In this document: positions 5,509 to 10,423 of the stretch, in pieces
Layout: every line of letters starts with the position of its first letter
Position numbering within the stretch: position 1 is the first letter of the stretch
From: an uncultured Oscillospiraceae bacterium
GTDB lineage: Bacteria; Bacillota; Clostridia; Oscillospirales; Oscillospiraceae
Length of the DNA stretch: 10,423 nt
Direction of reading: 5' to 3'
Assembly (NCBI GenBank): GCA_934511545.1
Contig: CAKSWM010000031.1
Coordinates: 1-10,423 of the forward strand
The notes under the pieces: model-generated
What the model saw: the letters and a program-made list of their open reading frames with translations, nothing else
What the model was told of the DNA's origin: nothing
The model's database searches: none
Made by a program: the position numbers and the translations under genes

Positions 5509-7034
5509 ACGAACACAAGAAAAAATCATATATCTCCCGCCGCGTTGTATCCATCGCGCTGTTCGTCATAATACAGGCGTTCGTGCTCATATCCATGTTC
5601 GTGCTGTTCCGAGGATATTTTGCATATTATTATACCGTCTGTATCGCCATCACCATCGGCGTTACGATGCACATCGTCCGCTCGGACACGAACCCGGCAT
5701 ACAAGATCGCATGGATAATACCTATCATGCTGCTGCCGATATTCGGCGGTCTCTTTTATCTGGTATACGGCAAGCGCCGCCCGACCCGACGGGAGCGCAG
5801 ACGTATATCCCTTTCCCGGAACATTCAGGAGCGCGTGCTTTCATATCAGGCCAACGCGGCCGATGCCATTGCCGGGGATGATCCTGATGCGGCCGTGCAG
5901 TCTCGCTATATCACGGAACATGCCGGCATCCCCCCGTTCAAAAACACCGCGGTGCGGTATTTTCCGCTGGGAGAGGATATGTTCAAATGTATGCTGGAGG
6001 ATCTGAAGAGCGCAGAGCGCTTCATATTCATGGAGTATTTTATCATCGCCGACGGACGGATGTGGCAGACCGTTTATGACATTCTTGCCGAAAAGGCAGC
6101 GGAGGGGCTGGACGTCCGGCTGATATACGACGACATCGGCAATCTCTTCAACCAACCCGAAAACTTCTTCAGAGAGGTCGAAAAAAGGGGCATCAAGTGC
6201 CGCGTTTTCAACCGCTTCAGCAACATTCTCTCCTCGCGCTTCAATAACCGCGATCACAGAAAGATCTGCGTTATCGACGGAAACATCGGCTATACCGGCG
6301 GCGTCAACCTCGCCGACGAATATATAAACGAGTTCGATCGCTTCGGCCACTGGAAGGACAGCGCCATACGCCTGCACGGCGACGGGACCGCGGCCCTGAC
6401 GGCAATGTTCCTTTCGATGTGGTGCTTCATAACCGGCCAGGACGAGGAGATTTCCGCCTTTGTCCCCGCGCAGAACAGGCCCGGAAACGGATATATACAG
6501 CCCTATGCCGACACTCCGCTCGACGAGGAGGATGTGGGCGAAAACATATACCTGAATATTATCGCCCGTGCGAAGAAATACGTTTACATCACGACCCCGT
6601 ATCTCATCATCGACAGCGAAATGCTCAAGGCGCTCACACTCGCAGCCAAAAGCGGCATTGATGTCCGCATCATAACGCCCTCCATACCCGACAAGAAGAT
6701 CGTCTATGCCCTGACGCGCTCCTACTATGAGCCGTTGATAAAGGCGGGCGTGCGCATATATGAGTATTCCCCCGGCTTCATCCATGCAAAAAACTTTGTC
6801 TCGGACGACTCCACCGCCGTGGTCGGCACGATCAACCTCGACTTTCGCAGTCTGTTTCTCCACTTTGAATGCGCCGTCTGGATGTACCGGTCAGACGCGG
6901 TGTTCGACGTCAAAGACGATTTTCTGAACACGCTCGATTCCTCGCGTGAAATCACCGTTAAAAGTCTGCCCAGACCTCATGGTCTGAAGCGGTTCTTCCT
7001 GACGATACTGCGCATTTTCGCGCCGCTGATGTGA
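5505..7034 (+). CDS. cls: cardiolipin synthase (phospholipase D superfamily)
   Basis: A 509-residue membrane enzyme that by family transfers a phosphatidyl group between two phosphatidylglycerols to give cardiolipin and glycerol. Hydrophobic segments at about residues 14-35, 38-58 and 68-88 form the N-terminal membrane anchor, followed by a basic stretch (KRRPTRRERRR). Two complete HxKxxxxD motifs are present: H251-R-K253-ICVI-D258 followed by GYTGGVNL, and H427-A-K429-NFVS-D434 followed by a G-T-I-N-L-D-F-R-S segment, as in bacterial Cls proteins. Length is normal. It overlaps the dehydrogenase by 4 nt (ATGA), so it is translationally coupled, and its stop is 8 nt before the methyltransferase start. 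No link to the dehydrogenase reaction is apparent, so the operon placement may be historical. Confidence 0.93.
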   Translation: MNEHKKKSYISRRVVSIALFVIIQAFVLISMFVLFRGYFAYYYTVCIAITIGVTMHIVRSDTNPAYKIAWIIPIMLLPIFGGLFYLVYGKRRPTRRERRRISLSRNIQERVLSYQANAADAIAGDDPDAAVQSRYITEHAGIPPFKNTAVRYFPLGEDMFKCMLEDLKSAERFIFMEYFIIADGRMWQTVYDILAEKAAEGLDVRLIYDDIGNLFNQPENFFREVEKRGIKCRVFNRFSNILSSRFNNRDHRKICVIDGNIGYTGGVNLADEYINEFDRFGHWKDSAIRLHGDGTAALTAMFLSMWCFITGQDEEISAFVPAQNRPGNGYIQPYADTPLDEEDVGENIYLNIIARAKKYVYITTPYLIIDSEMLKALTLAAKSGIDVRIITPSIPDKKIVYALTRSYYEPLIKAGVRIYEYSPGFIHAKNFVSDDSTAVVGTINLDFRSLFLHFECAVWMYRSDAVFDVKDDFLNTLDSSREITVKSLPRPHGLKRFFLTILRIFAPLM

Positions 7035-7042
7035 GGTAGTGC

Positions 7043-7969
7043 ATGGAAAAGAAAGAACGTTCGCCCCGAAACAAAACGATCGTCCTGACTCCGGAGGATG
7101 AGGCGCTGTATCTTGACCGCTGTCTGCCTCCCGGCGCTCCGTTTGTGCCGGACTCTGTCATAAACGGCGACTGTATCGAGACGCTTGCCGCCCTTCCGGA
7201 CGGCTTTGCCGGTCTCCTCATCGCCGACCCGCCGTATAATCTTGACAAAAACTACGCCGAAGCCCGGTTTGCACGCATGAATGACGTGGATTACCGCGCC
7301 TTCACAGAACGCTGGCTCGACGCCGTTCTGCCGAAGCTGAGAAAGGACGCATCCGTCTATGTATGCTGCGACTGGCGCAGCGGAATGGTGATTGGCCCCC
7401 TGCTTGAAGAACGCCTGCATCTTCGCGGACGTATAACATGGCAGCGCGAAAAGGGACGCGGCGCGGCAAAAAACTGGAAAAGCGCCTGCGAGGACATCTG
7501 GTTCTGCACGGTTTCGGACGACTATCATTTCGACCGCAGCGCCGTGCGCCTGCGCCGCCGGGTCATTGCTCCCTATCGTGCAGACGGGAAGCCCAAAGAC
7601 TGGGAGGAAACGCCCGACGGCAAATTCCGGGACACCTGTCCGTCCAACTTCTGGGATGATATTTCCGTTCCGTACTGGTCCATGGCGGAGAACACCGAGC
7701 ACCCGACCCAGAAGCCGGAAAAGCTGCTGGCAAAGCTGATACTCGCCTCATCGCGCGAAGAGGACATTATTCTGGACCCGTTCGCTGGCAGCGGCAGCAC
7801 TGCCGCCGCCGCGAAAAAACTCGGAAGGCATTTTCTCTGCATCGAGCAGAGCGCGCGCTACTGCGCATTGGCTCAGAAGCGGATAGAGCTTGCGGAAACG
7901 GACAAGCGCATCCAGGGCTTCTCAAACGGCGTATTCTGGGAGCGCAATTCCGAACCGAAGGCGCGGTAA
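7043..7969 (+). CDS. orphan beta-class DNA methyltransferase (probably N6-adenine)
   Basis: A 308-residue site-specific DNA methyltransferase that should transfer a methyl group from S-adenosylmethionine to an exocyclic amino group, most likely adenine N6. The catalytic motif D62-P-P-Y65 (IADPPYNL) comes first and the AdoMet-binding motif DPFAGSGST (245-253) last, the motif order of beta-class enzymes in the N6/N4 methylase family. HPTQKP (220-225) is the usual segment just before the AdoMet region. Residues about 130-210 between the motifs (QREKGRGAAKNW, then an Arg-rich stretch) should contain the target recognition domain; the recognition sequence cannot be read from this. GAGGT stands about 6 nt before the ATG. 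No restriction endonuclease gene lies on either side, so it is a solitary methyltransferase, at least within the window. It converges on the deacetylase gene with an 8 nt gap and no clear terminator. Confidence 0.9.
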   Translation: MEKKERSPRNKTIVLTPEDEALYLDRCLPPGAPFVPDSVINGDCIETLAALPDGFAGLLIADPPYNLDKNYAEARFARMNDVDYRAFTERWLDAVLPKLRKDASVYVCCDWRSGMVIGPLLEERLHLRGRITWQREKGRGAAKNWKSACEDIWFCTVSDDYHFDRSAVRLRRRVIAPYRADGKPKDWEETPDGKFRDTCPSNFWDDISVPYWSMAENTEHPTQKPEKLLAKLILASSREEDIILDPFAGSGSTAAAAKKLGRHFLCIEQSARYCALAQKRIELAETDKRIQGFSNGVFWERNSEPKAR

Positions 7970-7977
7970 GCCGCGGC

Positions 7978-8802
7978 TCACTTCTCCCACTTGGCAAAGA
8001 ACGCCTCGCTCGAGATGCCGCTCGGGCGGTTATAGCGGCAAAGCTCCATCAGCTCGGACTCGTCGCCTGTCAGCAGATTGACCTTCTCCGTACAGGTCAG
8101 CACCGCGCGAAAACCCAGTCTGCCGGCATAGTCGAGCGTCCTGTCAGTGTACATGCCGAAGGGCAGCGCAAGTACCGAACACGAGTGTCCGATATACTGT
8201 TCATACGCCTGGCAGAATTTGTTCAGGTCCTCCGAAAGAGCGCTGTAATAGTGCTCGTCCGACTCTCCGCTCGTCGGTCCGCAGCCCCGCCGTGCCTCCA
8301 ACTTGTGCATATTCCATGTGTGGCACTGCACCTCCATCAGCCCGCCGGCGTCCGTATCTGCGGCAGCCTCCCAGCTCATGTGGGAATAGTCCAGCATATG
8401 GTCGGGCGTATCGCTGTATTGCTGGGCGACGGAGCCGATTATGCTGACGACGGAGGGCATGCCGTATTTTTCGAGCAGCGGCTTTGCATATACATAGGTG
8501 CTCTCATAGCCGTCGTCAAATGTTATCATAACGGGCTTTTCGGGCAGCACTCCCGTGCCGTCGTACCAGGCAAACAGTTCCGCCGTCGAGATCGGCGTAT
8601 AGCCCTGCGCACGAAGATATTGCAGGTCGGATTCAAACTGCTCGGGCGAAATGACATAATCGCCCCATAACCGCGCCTTGGGCGACATGTGGTGGTACAT
8701 AACGATCGGGAGCCGGACGGCTTCCGCCTCGTTTGCGCCGTCCGCGATGACCGGCAGGGCCAGCAGACAGCATAAAATAAGGATAAGGATTGTTTTTTTC
8801 AT
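7978..8802 (-). CDS. exported polysaccharide deacetylase (carbohydrate esterase 4 family)
   Basis: A 274-residue protein with an N-terminal export signal (KK followed by hydrophobic residues to about Ala20). The two cysteines at 11-12 lie within the hydrophobic core rather than in a clear lipobox, so it is probably secreted. The NodB-type catalytic domain shows MYHHMS (35-40), the metal and base motif TFDDG (94-98, with D96 and D97), the metal-binding histidines H161 and H166 in CHTWNMH, and LPFG (213-216). The family removes acetyl groups from N-acetylglucosamine polymers such as peptidoglycan, chitin or surface poly-GlcNAc. The five-residue step between the two histidines resembles that of PgaB/IcaB-type enzymes rather than the four-residue step of PgdA. 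Only a weak ribosome binding site (GAGAGTGA) precedes the ATG at 8802. It is divergent from dpaA; a spore-envelope role is possible but unproven. Confidence 0.88.
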   Translation of the reverse strand: MKKTILILILCCLLALPVIADGANEAEAVRLPIVMYHHMSPKARLWGDYVISPEQFESDLQYLRAQGYTPISTAELFAWYDGTGVLPEKPVMITFDDGYESTYVYAKPLLEKYGMPSVVSIIGSVAQQYSDTPDHMLDYSHMSWEAAADTDAGGLMEVQCHTWNMHKLEARRGCGPTSGESDEHYYSALSEDLNKFCQAYEQYIGHSCSVLALPFGMYTDRTLDYAGRLGFRAVLTCTEKVNLLTGDESELMELCRYNRPSGISSEAFFAKWEK

Positions 8803-8881
8803 TTTGCATCACTCTCGATTATCAGTTTGCCCGGAACGGCGCAAATCATTTTGGCAATTAAATCAAAAATGACTGAACAAA
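8803..8881. other. upstream region of the deacetylase gene, no clear promoter
   Basis: This AT-richer stretch must hold the minus-strand promoter of the deacetylase gene, but I see no convincing sigma-A, sigma-E, sigma-F or sigma-G pair. A 7 bp inverted repeat, TCATTTT (8846-8852) with AAAATGA (8866-8872) around 13 bases, is the only symmetry that stands out and could be an operator. Confidence 0.3.
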
Positions 8882-8921
8882 AAACGGAAAGCCGATTTTC
8901 GGCTTTCCGTTTGCTTTTTTT
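8882..8921 (+). terminator. strong rho-independent terminator upstream of dpaA
   Basis: A perfect 14 bp stem pairs 8882-8895 (AAACGGAAAGCCGA) with 8899-8912 around a 3-base TTT loop, followed by GC and seven T (8915-8921). It is a textbook plus-strand terminator. On the minus strand a slightly shorter stem is followed by six T (8884-8879), so it may also work in that direction. No plus-strand gene lies between the methyltransferase (ends 7969) and this hairpin. Confidence 0.88.
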
Positions 8922-8922
8922 C

Positions 8923-8950
8923 ACTTGTCTTGACCTCCGGCATAGAATAT
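8923..8950 (+). promoter_or_regulatory. sigma-K-like promoter of dpaA-dpaB
   Basis: AC at 8923-8924, a 16 nt spacer and CATAGAATAT at 8941-8950 fit the sigma-K pattern (AC, 16-17 nt, CATAnnnTA). The dipicolinate synthase operon of Bacillus subtilis is known to depend on sigma-K in the mother cell, so position and gene function agree. Transcription would start near 8955, giving a leader of about 25 nt. A TTGACC at 8930-8935 has no matching -10 and is probably chance. Confidence 0.7.
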
Positions 8951-8980
8951 ATCGAAATATGTTTTAAGGATGTGAGGTTT

Positions 8981-9829
8981 ATGAAATTTGCAGTGATCGG
9001 CGGCGATCTCCGCTTCGCCGAGGCGTGCGCGCTGCTGAGCCTTTCCGGGCACGATGTCGCTCCCTTCGCGCTGGAGCTTGCGGAAGGCATCACCTGTGCT
9101 CAGAGTCTGGGCGAAGCCCTTCACGGTGCCGACTGCGTTCTTCTGCCGCTTCCGGTGTGCGCACAGCGCGGACTGCTCAACGCGCCGCTCTCGGCGGGCG
9201 AATATGCCATAGAAGAGATAATCTCCGCGATCGAACCGCGTTCTCTCGTTGCGGCCGGAAGGATCGACGAGCACACGCGCACCGCCGCGGAGCGCCATGG
9301 GCTGAACCTTGTGGACTATTTCAACCGGGAGGAGCTGGCGATCTATAATGCCGCCGCCACAGCGGAGGGCGCCGTGGCCCTGCTCATGCAGAACACCTCC
9401 ATAACGCTCTGGCGCAGCCGCGTTCTCATCACCGGCTTCGGCCGCATCGGGAAGCTGCTGGCGCAGAAGCTCTCCGCGCTCGGCGCATATGTCACCGTTT
9501 CCTCGCGCAGCTTTGAGGATATGGCATGGTGCGAGGTGCTGGGTTATGACATTATGGACACGCGGACGCTTAACGGCCTTGGGAAATTCGACATAGTCGT
9601 CAACACCGTGCCCGCGCCCGTCCTCGGCGAGCGTGAGCTGGCGCAGCTCAGTCCCGGTGCGCTGTGCATGGACCTTGCTTCAAAGCCCGGCGGGATGGAC
9701 TTTGCCGCCGCTGCACGTCTCGGCGTCCGGGCGCTTTGGGCGCTTTCCCTGCCCGGAGAGGCTTCGCCCCGCTCCGCCGCAGGAATGATACTTGACACCA
9801 TCGGAAACATAATAGCAGAAAGGAGCTAA
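8981..9829 (+). CDS. dpaA: dipicolinate synthase subunit A
   Basis: A 282-residue NAD(P)-binding subunit of dipicolinate synthase (SpoVFA). With DpaB it oxidises the dihydroxy- or tetrahydrodipicolinate branch point of lysine synthesis to dipicolinic acid, which fills the spore core as a calcium complex. It acts in the mother cell. The N-terminus has a KFAVIGGDLR strand and loop. The central Rossmann motif is GFGRIG (152-157) after RVLI and before KLSALGAYVTVSSR, and the C-terminal part has MDLASKPGGMDF (230-241) and a LPGEASPRSAAGMIL segment (257-271), both characteristic of the family. B. subtilis SpoVFA is slightly longer (about 297). The ATG at 8981 is chosen because AAGGA and GTGAGG lie just upstream; an in-frame TTG at 8930 lies within the promoter. 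dpaB follows after 1 nt. Confidence 0.93.
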   Translation: MKFAVIGGDLRFAEACALLSLSGHDVAPFALELAEGITCAQSLGEALHGADCVLLPLPVCAQRGLLNAPLSAGEYAIEEIISAIEPRSLVAAGRIDEHTRTAAERHGLNLVDYFNREELAIYNAAATAEGAVALLMQNTSITLWRSRVLITGFGRIGKLLAQKLSALGAYVTVSSRSFEDMAWCEVLGYDIMDTRTLNGLGKFDIVVNTVPAPVLGERELAQLSPGALCMDLASKPGGMDFAAAARLGVRALWALSLPGEASPRSAAGMILDTIGNIIAERS

Positions 9830-9830
9830 C

Positions 9831-10406
9831 ATGAGTAACCTTAAAGTTGGTCTGGCATTGACCGGCTCATACTGTACGTTCGACAGGGCTATGGCGGCCG
9901 CATCCCGCATGTCCGGAGAATACGATCTCTGGCCTATTATGAGCGAAAACGCATACTCTACCGACACGCGTTTCGGCCGCGCCGAATACTTCCGGACCAT
10001 GCTGTCCGGACTCTCCGAGCACGGGATAATCAGCACCGTCGCCCAGGCGGAGCCGATCGGCCCGAAGGGACTTCTGGACGTACTTGTCATAGCGCCGTGC
10101 ACGGGCAACACGCTTGCAAAGCTCGCCTGCGGCATCACTGACAGCAGCGTCACTATGGCGGCGAAGGCCCATCTGCGGAACGGCCGCCCCGTTGTCATCG
10201 CGGTCTCGACCAACGACGGCCTTGCTGCAAACGCAAAAAACATCGGCGCTCTGATGGCACGCAGAAACATTTATTTTGTGCCCTTCTATCAGGATGATCC
10301 CGTTAAAAAGGAGCGCTCGCTTGTCGCGGACTTCGACTTGATAGAGGACACCGTCTCGGCAGCTCTCGAGGGGCGCCAGCTTCAGCCCTTCCTCATCGGC
10401 CGCTGA
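9831..10406 (+). CDS. dpaB: dipicolinate synthase subunit B
   Basis: A 191-residue flavoprotein-fold subunit of dipicolinate synthase (SpoVFB), partner of DpaA in making dipicolinic acid during late sporulation. The N-terminus KVGLALTGSYCTF and the central VIAPCTGNTLAKLACGITD segment (86-104), followed by a H-L-R-N-G-R-P-V-V-I-A block and STNDGL, are the signatures of this family, which is related to the UbiX/CoaBC-type flavoproteins. Length is normal (B. subtilis about 200). AAAGGAG ends 5 nt before the ATG, within the last codons of dpaA, so the pair is surely one operon. The stop at 10404-10406 lies inside a possible convergent reading frame. No terminator is visible before the window ends. 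Confidence 0.93.
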   Translation: MSNLKVGLALTGSYCTFDRAMAAASRMSGEYDLWPIMSENAYSTDTRFGRAEYFRTMLSGLSEHGIISTVAQAEPIGPKGLLDVLVIAPCTGNTLAKLACGITDSSVTMAAKAHLRNGRPVVIAVSTNDGLAANAKNIGALMARRNIYFVPFYQDDPVKKERSLVADFDLIEDTVSAALEGRQLQPFLIGR

Positions 10407-10423
10407 GCCACTCGTCATAGGTC
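10393..10423 (-). CDS. possible 3' end of a convergent gene, partial
   Basis: On the minus strand the frame entering from the right edge reads Thr-Tyr-Asp-Glu-Trp-Leu-Ser-Gly-Arg and then TGA at 10395-10393, overlapping the end of dpaB by 14 bp tail to tail. The residues look like a natural C-terminus, but nine codons are too few to identify anything, and the frame could be chance. Confidence 0.3.
   Translation of the reverse strand, partial: TYDEWLSGR

Noticed and set aside
4519..5529. Long minus-strand open frame (336 codons) opposite the D-2-hydroxyacid dehydrogenase
   Set aside because: It lies fully antisense to a gene with an intact catalytic triad, has no ribosome binding site or recognisable domain, and long shadows are expected at this GC content.
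5841..6863. Long minus-strand open frame (340 codons) opposite cls
   Set aside because: The opposite strand has both HKD motifs in frame; the antisense product shows no domain and is a shadow of GC-biased codons.
6977..7702. Minus-strand open frame (241 codons) opposite the methyltransferase
   Set aside because: The sense strand carries DPPY and TRD-region sequence in frame; the antisense frame has no supporting signal.
7969..7978. AGCCGCGGCT as a terminator between the methyltransferase and deacetylase genes
   Set aside because: It is a 10 bp palindrome with no loop and no following T-run on either strand.
8930..8958. TTGACC as a sigma-A -35 for dpaA
   Set aside because: No acceptable -10 occurs 16-18 nt downstream, whereas the overlapping sigma-K pattern fits fully.
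8930..8980. TTG start extending DpaA by 17 residues
   Set aside because: It would begin inside the sigma-K-like promoter, upstream of the likely transcription start; the ATG at 8981 has a proper ribosome binding site and gives the expected N-terminus.
9680..10418. Minus-strand open frames opposite dpaA and dpaB
   Set aside because: Both dpa genes are complete and well recognised; these frames have no family features.

Overview
This 10.4 kb window looks like a chromosomal segment of a GC-rich (roughly 55-60 % by eye), endospore-forming Firmicute of the class Clostridia, possibly an Oscillospirales-type anaerobe. The reasons are the dipicolinate synthase pair dpaA-dpaB with a sigma-K-like promoter in front, strong AGGAGG-type ribosome binding sites, tight gene packing, and a zinc-binding PyrI, which many Clostridia carry. 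The genus cannot be named from the sequence alone.

Layout, left to right. (1) Positions 1-485: the end of a pyrimidine operon. It has a few possible last codons of pyrB, a complete pyrI, and a strong hairpin terminator that can work in both directions. (2) Positions 495-2593, minus strand: a compact operon of three paralogous NTF2-like (SnoaL-like) proteins of 243, 236 and 215 residues, in transcription order. (3) Positions 2594-2759: a divergent control region with a good plus-strand sigma-A promoter, a minus-strand promoter with a perfect TATAAT but a poor -35, and short inverted repeats that could be operators. (4) Positions 2760-7969, plus strand: a tightly packed run of two LysR regulators (1 nt overlap), a D-2-hydroxyacid dehydrogenase, a cardiolipin synthase-type phospholipase D protein and an orphan beta-class DNA methyltransferase. 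(5) Positions 7978-8802, minus strand: a secreted or lipid-anchored polysaccharide deacetylase, convergent with the methyltransferase. (6) Positions 8803-8980: a divergent region with a strong hairpin terminator and a sigma-K-like promoter. (7) Positions 8981-10406: dpaA and dpaB, which make the spore-core compound dipicolinic acid. Nine codons of a possible convergent gene lie at the right edge.

How the genes may work together. The least ordinary part is 495-5508: three NTF2-like paralogs read away from two co-transcribed LysR regulators, with a 2-hydroxyacid dehydrogenase behind them. NTF2-fold proteins of this size are often small-molecule dehydratases, isomerases or cyclases, and LysR proteins usually sense a pathway metabolite and act on a divergent promoter. 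The best reading is an inducible small-molecule cassette with unknown substrate. cls and the methyltransferase appear to share the transcript without an obvious functional link. The dpa operon is a separate late-sporulation unit insulated by its own terminator and promoter.

No tRNA, rRNA, CRISPR array, insertion sequence or phage gene was seen, and no gene-free stretch exceeds 300 bases.
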